64,000 bases of DNA from Pseudomonas chlororaphis (GTDB lineage: Bacteria > Pseudomonadota > Gammaproteobacteria > Pseudomonadales > Pseudomonadaceae), in NCBI GenBank assembly GCA_001023535.1, contig CP011020.1, forward strand, positions 3,237,734 to 3,301,733, written 5' to 3'. This document shows positions 49,159 through 58,152 of the stretch, one piece after another (the first letter of the stretch is position 1; each line of letters opens with the position of its first letter). Position numbers and translations under genes: made by a program. A model generated the notes under the pieces. It made no database searches. It saw nothing but the letters and a program-made list of their open reading frames with translations, and was not told the origin of the DNA.

Positions 49159-49293
49159 CTGTGGCGAGGGGATTTATCCCCGCTGGGCTGCGCAGCAGAC
49201 CTGATTACTGACTCCGGTAAACAGTCTGACACACCAGGTGATCAACTTTGGGGCTGCTACGCAGCCCAACGGGGATAAATCCCCTCGCCACAG
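49159..49293. repeat. Family-B repeat (paired palindrome), copy 2
   Basis: Arms CTGTGGCGAGGGGATTTATC (49159) and the mirror ending at 49293, extended by CCCCGCTGGGCTGCGCAGC / CTACGCAGCCCAACGGGG. Closely related to copy 1 at 23114. Confidence 0.88.
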
Positions 49294-49306
49294 GTTTTCG
49301 CCAGGC

Positions 49307-49335
49307 AAAAAGATGCCCGCACGATGGCGGGCATC
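49307..49335 (-). terminator. Intrinsic terminator of the YcaC-like hydrolase gene
   Basis: Stem GATGCCCGC / GCGGGCATC with loop ACGATG; on the minus strand it is followed by TTTTTGCC. Confidence 0.85.
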
Positions 49336-49356
49336 CGTTTAGCCTGTGAGCTCAGC

Positions 49357-49986
49357 TTACTTGGCGGTCAGCGCCGAGTAGCTGTTCATCAGGTTGCGGT
49401 AGTTCGGAATGCGCTGGGACAACAGGTTGCCCAGGCCTTCGATGTCGTTGCGCCAGTCACGGTGCAGTTCGCAGGCCACCGAGAACCAGTTCATCATTTG
49501 CGCGCCAGCGGCGGTCATGCGGACCCAGGCGGCTTGTTGCACGGTTTCGTTAAAGGTGCCCGAAGCGTCGGTGACGACGAACACGTCAAAACCTTCAGCC
49601 AATGCCGACAGGGTCGGGAACGCTACGCAGACGTCGGTCACCACGCCAGCGATGATCAGTTGCTTGCGGCCGGTGGCCTTGATCGCCTTGACGAAGTCTT
49701 CGTTGTCCCAGGCGTTGATCTGGCCTGGACGCGGGATGTACGGTGCGTCCGGGAACATTTCCTTGAGTTCCGGCACGATCGGGCCGTTCGGACCTTTTTC
49801 GAAACTGGTGGTCAGGATGGTCGGCAGTTCGAAGAACTTCGCCAGGTCAGCCAGGGCCAGCACGTTGTTCTTGAACTCGTTGGGCGAAAAGTCCTGGACC
49901 AGAGAGATCAGGCCAGTCTGGTGATCGACCAGCAGGACCACAGCGTCGTCTTTGTTCAGGCGGTTGTAGCTGGGAACATTGCTCAT
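49357..49986 (-). CDS. Isochorismatase-like cysteine hydrolase (YcaC family)
   Basis: A 209-residue alpha/beta hydrolase of the isochorismatase superfamily. Putative triad: Asp in LLVDHQTGLISL, Lys in TSFEKGPNGPIV and Cys in AGVVTDVCVAFPTLS. E. coli and P. aeruginosa YcaC have no confirmed substrate. The start MSNVPSYNRLN at 49986 is the family start; upstream in-frame codons run into a REPIN. It neighbours an LTTR (downstream) and the amidohydrolase operon (upstream, separated by the REPIN). Confidence 0.9.
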   Translation of the reverse strand: MSNVPSYNRLNKDDAVVLLVDHQTGLISLVQDFSPNEFKNNVLALADLAKFFELPTILTTSFEKGPNGPIVPELKEMFPDAPYIPRPGQINAWDNEDFVKAIKATGRKQLIIAGVVTDVCVAFPTLSALAEGFDVFVVTDASGTFNETVQQAAWVRMTAAGAQMMNWFSVACELHRDWRNDIEGLGNLLSQRIPNYRNLMNSYSALTAK

Positions 49987-50017
49987 GGGATGACTCCTTT
50001 GGATGGAAGTATGGAAC

Positions 50018-50109
50018 CTGTGGGAGCGAGCTTGCTCGCGATGGCGGAGTGTCAGGCGACAGCGATGCTGAATGTTCAACCGCTATCGCGAGCAAGCTCG
50101 CTCCCACAG
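50018..50109. repeat. REPIN, family A, copy 6
   Basis: Arms CTGTGGGAGCGAGCTTGCTC (50018) and the mirror ending at 50109. The core reads GAGCGAG, a variant shared with copy 7. It separates the YcaC-like gene from the amidohydrolase operon. Confidence 0.92.
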
Positions 50110-50126
50110 AGGGCTTGATGGATCAG

Positions 50127-51965
50127 TTAGAAGGCAAAGCAGGAACAGCCGAACGCGCCCCAGAAGCCTTGGAAATCGCTGACCGGAACGTTCGACAGGC
50201 GTGCCCGTTCATGGCTGTGGGCGTGCACCGTGCACGGCCCGCTGCACTGGTGGACTTGCGCCTGCAACGGCGAGCTCGGGCGCCAGTGACCAGGGACCTT
50301 GACCACTGGCGACCAGTCCGGCAGCACCGGAACGCTGGCCGGGCCGAGCTTCTCGAAATCGCCGGCGGCGTAGACCACCTTGCCGCCCACCACCGTCAGC
50401 ACGGACTCGATCCACTTGATGGCTTCTTCCTCGACGCTGAAGAAGTCCGCGCTCAGGGCTGCCACGTCCGCCAGCTGGCCGACCTTGATCTGGCCTTTCT
50501 TGCCCTGCTCCGAGGAGAACCAGGCGCTGCCGTGGGTGAACAGTTCCAGGGCGGTCAGGCGAGCCAGACCTTCTTCGTGCAATGCCAGGCCGCCGACGGT
50601 GCGGCCGCTGACCATCCAGTACAGCGAGGTCCATGGGTTGTAGCTCGACACCCGGGTGGCGTCGGTGCCGGCGCCGACCGGCACGCCTTCGGCCAGCATG
50701 CGCTTGATCGGCGGCGTGGCTTCGGCGGCCTTGGCGCCGTAGCGGTCCACGAAATACTCACCCTGGAAGGCCATGCGGTCCTGGATGGCGATGCCGCCGC
50801 CCAGCGCGCGGACCCGCTCGATGTTCTGCGGGGTAATGGTCTCGGCGTGGTCGAAGAACCACGGCAGGCCGTTGAACGGGATGTCGCGGTTGACCTTCTC
50901 GAACACATCGAGCATGCGGCTGATGGATTCGTTATAGGTGGCGTGCAGGCGGAACGGCCAGCGCTGTTCCACCAGGTGCCGGACCACCGGTTCCAGGTCT
51001 TGCTCCATGCTCGCCGGCAGGTCCGGACGCGGTTCGAGGAAATCCTCGAAGTCGGCCGCCGAGAACACCAGCATTTCGCCGGCGCCGTTATGCCGCAGGA
51101 AGTCGTCGCCCTGGTGCAGCTTGACGCTGCCGGTCCAGTTCTTGAAATCGCTGAGCTCTTCCTTGGGTTTCTGGGTGAACAGGTTGTAGGCGATGCGCAC
51201 CGTCAACTGCTGTTCCCGGGCCAACTGCTCGATCACGGCGTAATCGTCCGGGTAGTTCTGGAAACCACCGCCGGCATCGATGGCGCTGGTCAGCCCGAGG
51301 CGATTGAGTTCACGCATGAACTGGCGGGTGGAGTTGACCTGGTACTCCAGCGGCAACTTCGGTCCCTTGGCCAGGGTCGAGTAGAGGATCATCGCGTTAG
51401 GTCGCGCCACCAGCATGCCGGTCGGCTCGCCGTTGCTGTCACGCACGATCTCGCCGCCGGGCGGGTTCGGCGTGTCGCGGGTGTAGCCGGCCACGCGCAG
51501 CGCGGCGCGGTTGAGCAAGGCGCGGTCATACAGGTGCAGGACGAACACCGGGGTGTCCGGGGCCGCCTGGTTGAGTTCTTCCAGGGTCGGCATGCGTTTT
51601 TCGGCGAACTGGAATTCGTTCCAGCCGCCCACCACACGCACCCATTGAGGCGTCGGCGTGCGGTCGGCCTGGTCCTTGAGCATGCGCAGAGCATCGGCCA
51701 GGGACGGCACGCCTTCCCAGCGCAGTTCCAGGTTGTAGTTCAAGCCACCCCGGATCAGGTGCAGGTGCGAGTCATTGAGCCCGGGGATGACGGTGCGGCC
51801 CTTGAGGTCGATGACCTGGGTGCCGCTGCCGCGCAGGGCCATGGCTTCGGCGTCGGTGCCCACGGTAACGAATTTGCCCTGGCTGATCGCCACGGCGCTG
51901 GCCCGGGGGTTTTCCCGGTCGACGGTGTGGAACTGGCCATTGAACAGAATCAGATCGGCGTTCAT
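50127..51965 (-). CDS. YtcJ-like amidohydrolase with a Cys/His-rich C-terminal tail
   Basis: A 612-residue metal-dependent hydrolase (Amidohydro_3). N-terminal beta part (NADLILFNGQFHTVDRENPR), then the metal-site motif PGLNDSHLHLIRGG near residue 70, HATYNESISRML and FFDHAETITPQN (His ligands), and GAGTDATRVSSYNPW (catalytic Asp). Residues 574-612 form an unusual tail with Cys574, Cys578, His581, His583, His585 and, near the end, Cys607 and Cys609. The start at 51965 has AAGGA 7 bases upstream. It is probably the last gene of the operon LysR-DoxX-monooxygenase-amidohydrolase. Substrate unknown. Confidence 0.88.
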   Translation of the reverse strand: MNADLILFNGQFHTVDRENPRASAVAISQGKFVTVGTDAEAMALRGSGTQVIDLKGRTVIPGLNDSHLHLIRGGLNYNLELRWEGVPSLADALRMLKDQADRTPTPQWVRVVGGWNEFQFAEKRMPTLEELNQAAPDTPVFVLHLYDRALLNRAALRVAGYTRDTPNPPGGEIVRDSNGEPTGMLVARPNAMILYSTLAKGPKLPLEYQVNSTRQFMRELNRLGLTSAIDAGGGFQNYPDDYAVIEQLAREQQLTVRIAYNLFTQKPKEELSDFKNWTGSVKLHQGDDFLRHNGAGEMLVFSAADFEDFLEPRPDLPASMEQDLEPVVRHLVEQRWPFRLHATYNESISRMLDVFEKVNRDIPFNGLPWFFDHAETITPQNIERVRALGGGIAIQDRMAFQGEYFVDRYGAKAAEATPPIKRMLAEGVPVGAGTDATRVSSYNPWTSLYWMVSGRTVGGLALHEEGLARLTALELFTHGSAWFSSEQGKKGQIKVGQLADVAALSADFFSVEEEAIKWIESVLTVVGGKVVYAAGDFEKLGPASVPVLPDWSPVVKVPGHWRPSSPLQAQVHQCSGPCTVHAHSHERARLSNVPVSDFQGFWGAFGCSCFAF

Positions 51966-51999
51966 AGGGTTTTCCTTCAACGATCAAAAAATGAATACC

Positions 52000-52092
52000 G
52001 TGGCGAGGGAGCTTGCTCCCGCTGGGTGGCGCAGCCACCCCAAAAAACTCAGGGCCGCTTCGCGCCCCAGCGGGAGCAAGCTCCCTCGCCAC
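52000..52092. repeat. Family-B repeat (paired palindrome), copy 3
   Basis: GTGGCGAGGGAGCTTGCTCC (52000) mirrored up to 52092; arms extend through CGCTGGG/CCCAGCG. It lies between the monooxygenase and the amidohydrolase, both leftward, so it would be transcribed within the operon. Confidence 0.9.
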
Positions 52093-52121
52093 ACAAGCCT
52101 TCCTCGCTACAACGGTGTCAG

Positions 52122-52739
52122 CTAAGGCTCCAAATGCTCATGCGCCTTCGAAGCCTCCATCCACGGTGCGAACAGACGGGTCGCCAGCGGCATGCACACG
52201 TAGCAGACCGAAAGCACGATGGTCAGGGTGATCAAGAACGTCGCGACCACGTAGTTGGAAAGAATCGCGTGGAGTTGCAGCACGGGCCCCCAGATCAGCG
52301 GCACCAGCAAGGTGTGCGGCAGGATCACCAGCAAGGTCACTACGGCCTGCTTCCAGCGCGGTGGCGGTGTGGCGGCGTCCGCCAGCGGGGTGAACCAGAA
52401 CTCCTTGTGGGACGCGACTTCGGTCTGGTCGCCATCGGCCAGCAACGGCGCCGCCTCTTGCACCAACTCGCTGCGCTCGGGCGAATCCAGCCAGCGCTGC
52501 AAGGCCTCGGTGGAACAGAAGCGCAGCACGCAGGTGAACAGCGACAGGCCGTCCTGCTTGCCTCGCACCACGTCCACCCCCAAGTGCCCTGGCCAGCCAC
52601 CGGCGACGCGCACGATGCGCCGCAGCCAGGCCTCGTAGGCCGCGTCCTGGCCGGCCTTGATCCGGTGCTTGACCACCAGGGTGACGATTTCGTCGACGCC
52701 AGGCTTGGCCTTGGGCTCAACGGTTTGCAATTCAGACAT
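52122..52739 (-). CDS. ABM-domain (antibiotic biosynthesis monooxygenase-like) membrane protein
   Basis: A 205-residue protein. Residues 15-115 form a ferredoxin-like ABM domain (VKHRIKAGQDAAYEAWLRRI, then GVDVVRGKQDGLSLFTCVLRF, WLDSPERSELV). The C-terminal part has two predicted membrane helices (about 140-165 and 170-193), so the domain is membrane-tethered. The start is MSELQTVEPKAKPGVD at 52739, overlapping doxX-like by 8 bases. Family members act on quinones or heme, or are stress proteins; function here is unknown. Confidence 0.8.
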   Translation of the reverse strand: MSELQTVEPKAKPGVDEIVTLVVKHRIKAGQDAAYEAWLRRIVRVAGGWPGHLGVDVVRGKQDGLSLFTCVLRFCSTEALQRWLDSPERSELVQEAAPLLADGDQTEVASHKEFWFTPLADAATPPPRWKQAVVTLLVILPHTLLVPLIWGPVLQLHAILSNYVVATFLITLTIVLSVCYVCMPLATRLFAPWMEASKAHEHLEP

Positions 52740-53145
52740 GACGAAGCACTCCAACAAAGCGCGTGTTCATCGCCAGGCGGCCAGGGCCGGCGATGAAGAC
52801 GCTGGTAAATACAATCAGCAGCAACCAACCGAACTGCCCTTCTTCCAGGCTCCACTGCGGGTGCACCACCAGCAGCGCCACGGCCAGCAAAAACAGGATT
52901 GGCAGGCAGGCCAGGCGCACCAGCACGCCGGCCATGATCAGCAGCGGGCACACCACTTCGGCGAAGATCGCCAGGATCAGCGTGGGCGCCGCGCCAAGGT
53001 GAAACGGGTCTTCGATGCGGGTCAGTTCGGCGCTGTAGTGCAATAGCTTCGGCAACCCATGAACCCACAGCAAAAACAGCGCGCCACTGAGGCGCAGGAA
53101 CAGCAAGCCCAGATCCTGCATCGGCCGTTCATCGGTGATGTTCAT
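52732..53145 (-). CDS. DoxX-family membrane protein
   Basis: A 137-residue four-helix membrane protein (about 12-31, 50-75, 77-97, 103-121). DoxX/DoxD proteins are tied to quinone or thiol redox reactions. The start MNITDERPMQDLGLL at 53145 overlaps the upstream LysR stop by 4 bases (ATGA), and its stop overlaps the monooxygenase start by 8 bases, so the three genes are translationally coupled. Confidence 0.85.
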   Translation of the reverse strand: MNITDERPMQDLGLLFLRLSGALFLLWVHGLPKLLHYSAELTRIEDPFHLGAAPTLILAIFAEVVCPLLIMAGVLVRLACLPILFLLAVALLVVHPQWSLEEGQFGWLLLIVFTSVFIAGPGRLAMNTRFVGVLRHV

Positions 53146-54089
53146 CGGTGGGCTCCGTCCGAATCTGCGTAAGCCGCGGCCGGCAACGGTTGGGACATGT
53201 GGGTGGCGATGCGCGAGCGCAGCCAGCGCTCGGCGGGGTCGTTGTCATGCACGCCGCTCCAGACCATCGACAGTTCCGCCGCGTTGATCTCGAACGGTGG
53301 GTCCTCGGCCCGCAGCGCGCAGCCTTCGACCAGGGCACAGGCGGCATAGTCGGGCACGGTGGCGATCAGCTCGGTGCCTGCCAGCAAGGCGCGCAAACCA
53401 CTGAACTGTGGCACCCCGAGCACCACCTTGCGGGTCCGGCCGATGCGGGCCAGGTCCAGGTCGATGTTGCCGCTCAGGTCGCCCGAAAACGACACCATGG
53501 CGTGGGGCCTTGCGCAGTACTCATCCAGGGTCAGTGGCCCTGGGCGATTGTCGCCGCGCAAGACCTTGCAGGGGATGTCCCGCAGCTTCTTGCGCTTGGC
53601 ATTGGCCGGCAAATCGGTGGTATAGCTGACGCCCACGCTGATTTCGCCACTGCCCAGCAACGACGACATCAGCAGATAGTTGGCCCGACGCACCACCACG
53701 ATGATGCCCGGCGCTTCTTCACGCAGTTGGCTGAGCAAGGGTGGAAACAGGCCGAACTCGGCATCGTCCGACAGGCCAATGCGAAACACATCGCAACTGG
53801 TGGACGGGTCGAACGCCTTGGCCCGGCTGACCGCGCCGGAAATCGTGTCCATGGCCGGTTGCAGTTCCCGCAGAATGGCCAAGGCCCGAGGCGTCGGCTC
53901 CATGCCACGACCATGGCGGATCAGCAACGGGTCGTCGAACAGATCCCGCAGCCGCCCCAACGCCGCGCTCACCGCCGGCTGGCCCATGAACAGCTTCTCG
54001 GCGACGCGGGTCAGGTTCTTTTCGAACATCAGCGCCTCGAAGATCACCAGCAGGTTCATGTCGAGACGGCGTAAATCGTTGCGGTTCAT
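53142..54089 (-). CDS. LysR-family regulator, NodD/NahR-like subgroup
   Basis: A 315-residue LTTR. The N-terminus LRRLDMNLLVIFEALMFE and helix-turn-helix NLTRVAEKLFMGQPAVSAAL, then LIRHGRGMEPTPRA, are characteristic of the NodD/NahR/LinR subgroup, which often senses aromatic compounds. Unlike most LTTRs it is not divergent: it is the first gene of the operon it may control (4-base overlap with doxX-like). The effector domain begins near residue 95. Confidence 0.88.
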   Translation of the reverse strand: MNRNDLRRLDMNLLVIFEALMFEKNLTRVAEKLFMGQPAVSAALGRLRDLFDDPLLIRHGRGMEPTPRALAILRELQPAMDTISGAVSRAKAFDPSTSCDVFRIGLSDDAEFGLFPPLLSQLREEAPGIIVVVRRANYLLMSSLLGSGEISVGVSYTTDLPANAKRKKLRDIPCKVLRGDNRPGPLTLDEYCARPHAMVSFSGDLSGNIDLDLARIGRTRKVVLGVPQFSGLRALLAGTELIATVPDYAACALVEGCALRAEDPPFEINAAELSMVWSGVHDNDPAERWLRSRIATHMSQPLPAAAYADSDGAHR

Positions 54090-54134
54090 CGGGTTATTTG
54101 ATCCTGTTGAATGGCCAGGGATGGGTGAAGTCCC

Positions 54135-54224
54135 TGTGGGAGCGAGCTTGCTCGCGAAGGCGTACCGACCTTCAACATCCTCGTCGACTGACCCTGCGCT
54201 TTCGCGAGCAAGCTCGCTCCCACA
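54135..54224. repeat. REPIN, family A, copy 7
   Basis: Arms TGTGGGAGCGAGCTTGCTCG (54135) and the mirror ending at 54224, same GAGCGAG variant as copy 6. It lies between the chloroperoxidase gene and the LysR gene, both leftward. Confidence 0.92.
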
Positions 54225-54265
54225 TTAGGTTTTGTGGCTTGCCCCAAGCATCAGGGCAGCCCCCT

Positions 54266-55087
54266 TCAGCCCCGGATAAACGCCAGCAAATCAGCGTTCA
54301 GTCGGTCCTTGTGGGTATCGGTCAGGCCATGGGGTGCGCCGGGGTAGACCAGCAACTGAGCGTTCTTGAGCAGCTTGGCGGCGGCGATGCCGGCGGCTTC
54401 GATCGGCACCACCTGATCGTCGTCGCCATGCACCACCAGGGTCGGCACGTCGATGCCGCGCAGGTCGTCGGAAAGGTCGGTTTCCGAGAACGCCTTGATG
54501 CAGTCATAGGTGTTCTTGTGCCCGGCGAGCATGCCTTGCATCCAGAACCAGTCGATCATGCCCTGGGAGACTTTGGCGCCCGGACGGTTGGCGCCAAAAA
54601 ACGCGCTGGCCACATCCTTGTATAGCTGAGAACGGTCGGCCAGGGAGGCCTGGCGGAAGCCGTCGAACACCTCGATGGGCAAGCCGCCCGGGTTGGACGC
54701 GGTCTTGAGCATCAGCGGGGTCACCGCCGAGATCAGGCCGAGCTTGGCGACGCGCGCGGCACCGTGGCGACCGATGTAGCGCGTCACTTCGCCACCGCCG
54801 GTGGAGAAGCCCAGCAACACCGCGTCCTTCAGGTCCAGTCGCTCGATCAGCTCGGCCAGGTCGTCAGCGTAGGTGTTCATGTCGTTGCCGTCCCAAGGCT
54901 GGCTGGAGCGCCCGTGCCCACGGCGGTCGTGAGCGATCACCCGGTAGCCGTTGGAAGCCAGGAACATCATCTGCGCTTCCCAACTGTCCGAGTTCAATGG
55001 CCAGCCGTGGCTGAACACCACCGGTTGTCCACTGCCCCAATCCTTGTAGTAGAGCTCGGTGCCGTCGCGGGTGATGAAGGTACTCAT
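54266..55087 (-). CDS. Alpha/beta hydrolase, non-heme chloroperoxidase/arylesterase type
   Basis: A 273-residue alpha/beta hydrolase. Oxyanion loop [18 protein letters not shown]; nucleophile Ser in [16 protein letters not shown] (near residue 95); Asp in [10 protein letters not shown]; His in [12 protein letters not shown]. The family performs ester hydrolysis and metal-free perhydrolysis (peracid formation from H2O2). Length is normal. It diverges from the large winged-helix/STAND regulator at 55342, a likely but unproven control link. Confidence 0.9.
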   Translation of the reverse strand: MSTFITRDGTELYYKDWGSGQPVVFSHGWPLNSDSWEAQMMFLASNGYRVIAHDRRGHGRSSQPWDGNDMNTYADDLAELIERLDLKDAVLLGFSTGGGEVTRYIGRHGAARVAKLGLISAVTPLMLKTASNPGGLPIEVFDGFRQASLADRSQLYKDVASAFFGANRPGAKVSQGMIDWFWMQGMLAGHKNTYDCIKAFSETDLSDDLRGIDVPTLVVHGDDDQVVPIEAAGIAAAKLLKNAQLLVYPGAPHGLTDTHKDRLNADLLAFIRG

Positions 55088-55341
55088 GCCATGATTCCTT
55101 GAGGTGAGTGAATGGCTTCATGGTCTGGTCAGCAGGGGTGTGAGCGTGAGTTAAACGTTGTTAATTTTTTGTCGGAGCAAGACCATCCCGCGATGAGGGT
55201 GTGACGTTTCCTGGGGGCCGAAGCGGCTTCATCACGAGCAAGCTTTTGCGCCTGCAAGGCTCTAAACCGTTGCACTTGCCGACAAACCTGAGGAACATGC
55301 TCGGGTATACCCGCCCTGCACCGGGACAGAATATCGAGCGC

Positions 55342-58152
55342 ATGATGAGTCAATCCCCCAGCCTGCCCGTCGACCAGACGGTGCATTTCGGCCCTTACCG
55401 GGTCCACCCTCGACAGCGCCTGGTGATGGAAGCCGGGCAACCGTTGCGCCTGGGACGACGGGCGGTGGATATCCTGCTGGTACTGCTCGAACACGCCGGG
55501 CAGGTGGTGAGCAAACAACAACTGATCGCCCGCGTCTGGCCCAAGAGCGTTGTCGAAGACACCAACCTGCGGGTGCACGTCGCGGCGCTGCGCAAGGCCT
55601 TGGGCGACGGCCAGGCTGGCCAGCGCTACATCATCACCGTGGCGCAGCGCGGCTACAGCTTCGTGGCCCCCGTGTCATTGGCCCCTCTCGAACCATCGGC
55701 GCCCACGCCCCACCCTTCCCTGGCGCACAACCTGCCGCTGCGGCACACGCGAATGATCGGACGCCACGCCCTGCTGGAAAACCTGGTGGCGCAACTGCCG
55801 CGCAAACGCTTCATCACCCTGGTGGGCACCGGCGGCATCGGCAAGACCACCGTTGCCCTGCGGGTCGCCGAACGGCTGATCGGCCGCTACCGTGATGGCA
55901 CCTACCTGCTGGACCTGGCCCCACTGAACGACCCGGCCATGATCGCGCCCAACCTGGCGGCGCTGCTGGACCTGCCGTTGCAGGACGGCGACCCGCTGGA
56001 GACCATCACCCGGCAACTCAAGGAACGGCACCTGCTGCTGGTCATCGACAACTGCGAACACCTGATCGACGCCGTCGCCCAGCTCAGCGAAACCTTGCTG
56101 CGCGGCGCCCCGCACTTGCACATCCTCGCCACCAGCCGCGAAGACCTGCGTGCCGAAGGCGAACACGTCCAGCGCCTGGACGCCCTGGCGTTCCCACCGC
56201 CGGAAATGCCCATCGAAGGCTTCCCGGCCCTGGCGTACCCGGCCCTGCAGTTGTTTGCCGAGCGCGCGATGGCCAGCCGCGACGACTTCGAGCTGACCGA
56301 CGCCGACGTGCCGCTGGTGGTGGACATCTGCCGGCGGCTGGACGGCATTCCCCTGGCCATCGAACTGGCCGCCGCGCAGATCAGCCGCTTCACCGTGCAA
56401 CAGCTGCACCGGCAACTGCTGGACAGCCTGGCCTTGCTTCACAACAGCGGCGATGCCGCCCCCCGCCAGCAGACCTTGCGCGCCACGCTGGACTGGAGCT
56501 TCGCCCTGCTCACCCCTTGCGAGCAAACCTGCCTGCGACGGCTGGCGGTGTTCATGGGCAGTTTCAACCTGGTCTCGGCGGCGGCGGTGATCGTCGGCCA
56601 GCAGGTGGCGCCCGAACAGGTGCTGGTGTCCGTCAGCCAGTTGGTGGCCAAGTCATTGCTCAACGTCGAGATCGGCGACGAAGAAGTGCGCTACCGCCTG
56701 CTGGACACCACGCGCAGTTATGCCCTGGAAAAACTCACCGATGCCGCAGAACTGTCCGCGAGCCGGGAACGTCACGCCGAGCGCTGCCTGACGCTGATGG
56801 AACAGGCCGAGGACGATTGGCAGACCACCCCGACGCGACTGTGGATCGGCCGTTACGCGGCCTATCGCGACGACATTCGCGCGGCGCTCGACTGGGGGTT
56901 GGGCGCGCAGGGTGTGCGGGCCGTGGCGATCCGCCTGACCGCCCGAACCTTGCCGCTCTGGCAGGAGTTGTCCTTGCTCAAGGAGCATGGCCTCTACGTC
57001 AGCAAGGCGCTGGCCTTGCTGCGGGCCACGCCCACGCCATGTCCGAAGCTGACCCTTGCCCTGGAACTGGCGCACGGCAGCTACCGTTACCACACCGAAG
57101 GCGGCACCCCGGCCACCATCAATGCCTTCATCACGGCGCGCCGGCTGGCCCGGCAAAGCCAGGACCTGGCCGGCGAATTGCGGGCGGTGTCCGGCCACAT
57201 GGCGGTCAACCTCAGTTGCGGCAATTACCGCCAGGCGCTGGAGCAGAGCCAGGATTTCGACCGGCTGGGGCCTCAGGGCGACCCGATCCTGTCCCTCAGC
57301 GCCCAGCGCCTGCGTGTCCTGGCGCTGCACTTCGCCGGGAACCAGGCCGTGGCCCGTCGCGACGCCGAGCAGGTGATCCAGCGCATGGCCCAGAGCGGGC
57401 ATCTGAGCCGTTTCACCCACGGTTTCGGCGTGCAGTACGACCAGAGCGTGGCATCGCTGACCATTCTGGCGCGCATCCTGTGGCTACAGGGCTTCGCCGA
57501 GAAAGCCCAGCGGACCGCCGACCTGGCGTTGCAGATTGCCTTGCAGATCAACCATGGCACCTCGATCTGCTACACCCTGGCGCTGGCCAGTTGCGTGATC
57601 GCCCGCTACAACGGCGATCACGCAACCGCCCAGGACAGGCTCGACCTGTTGCAGCACCAGACGAAAAAGCACTTCGTGATGTTCTTCCACGACTGGGCCC
57701 GGCATTACGTCCGCGCTTTCGATAACCCGCCGCCGGACATCGACTCGACCAGCGCCCGATTGGTCCAGGACATCGTCACCACCCTGCGCGCCGATTGCGT
57801 CACCCCGGCACAACTGGAACGCGCCCACAGCGGCGCGGCGGGCTGGTGTGCGGCGGAGATCCTTCGGGCCGACGCGCAAACCCTGCTGGCACGCAACGAC
57901 CCCGCGCTGGAGGCGCGTGCCGAAGAACAATTGCTCAAATCACTGGCGGTGGCCCGGCGAGACAACGCCCTGGCCTGGGAACTGCGCAGCGCCACGACCC
58001 TGGCGCGGCTGTGGCAACGTCGGGGCCAGGACCTGGACGCACACGGGTTGCTCGGCCCGGTCTATCGGCGTTTCACCGAAGGCTTCGACACCCCCGACCT
58101 AATGGAGGCCGACGCGCTGCTCCAAGCCTTGTCGGGGCGGTGCGGGCCTTGA
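55342..58152 (+). CDS. Winged-helix / STAND (NB-ARC-like) ATPase regulator, long form
   Basis: A 936-residue multidomain regulator. Residues about 15-110 form an OmpR-type winged helix (FGPYRVHPRQRLVMEAG, LGRRAVDILLVLLEH, DTNLRVHVAALRKALG). A signal-transduction ATPase domain follows with Walker A Gly162-Thr169 (GTGGIGKT), Walker B LLLVIDNCEHLID (Asp236), ATSRE and GIPLAIELAAAQI. Residues about 480-936 are helical repeats, likely TPR-like. The start is uncertain: the ATG at 55342 is chosen, and ATG 55297 (GAGGAAC before it) is an alternative. It overlaps the 3' end of the convergent paralogue by 54 bases. Ligand and targets unknown. Confidence 0.82.
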   Translation: MMSQSPSLPVDQTVHFGPYRVHPRQRLVMEAGQPLRLGRRAVDILLVLLEHAGQVVSKQQLIARVWPKSVVEDTNLRVHVAALRKALGDGQAGQRYIITVAQRGYSFVAPVSLAPLEPSAPTPHPSLAHNLPLRHTRMIGRHALLENLVAQLPRKRFITLVGTGGIGKTTVALRVAERLIGRYRDGTYLLDLAPLNDPAMIAPNLAALLDLPLQDGDPLETITRQLKERHLLLVIDNCEHLIDAVAQLSETLLRGAPHLHILATSREDLRAEGEHVQRLDALAFPPPEMPIEGFPALAYPALQLFAERAMASRDDFELTDADVPLVVDICRRLDGIPLAIELAAAQISRFTVQQLHRQLLDSLALLHNSGDAAPRQQTLRATLDWSFALLTPCEQTCLRRLAVFMGSFNLVSAAAVIVGQQVAPEQVLVSVSQLVAKSLLNVEIGDEEVRYRLLDTTRSYALEKLTDAAELSASRERHAERCLTLMEQAEDDWQTTPTRLWIGRYAAYRDDIRAALDWGLGAQGVRAVAIRLTARTLPLWQELSLLKEHGLYVSKALALLRATPTPCPKLTLALELAHGSYRYHTEGGTPATINAFITARRLARQSQDLAGELRAVSGHMAVNLSCGNYRQALEQSQDFDRLGPQGDPILSLSAQRLRVLALHFAGNQAVARRDAEQVIQRMAQSGHLSRFTHGFGVQYDQSVASLTILARILWLQGFAEKAQRTADLALQIALQINHGTSICYTLALASCVIARYNGDHATAQDRLDLLQHQTKKHFVMFFHDWARHYVRAFDNPPPDIDSTSARLVQDIVTTLRADCVTPAQLERAHSGAAGWCAAEILRADAQTLLARNDPALEARAEEQLLKSLAVARRDNALAWELRSATTLARLWQRRGQDLDAHGLLGPVYRRFTEGFDTPDLMEADALLQALSGRCGP

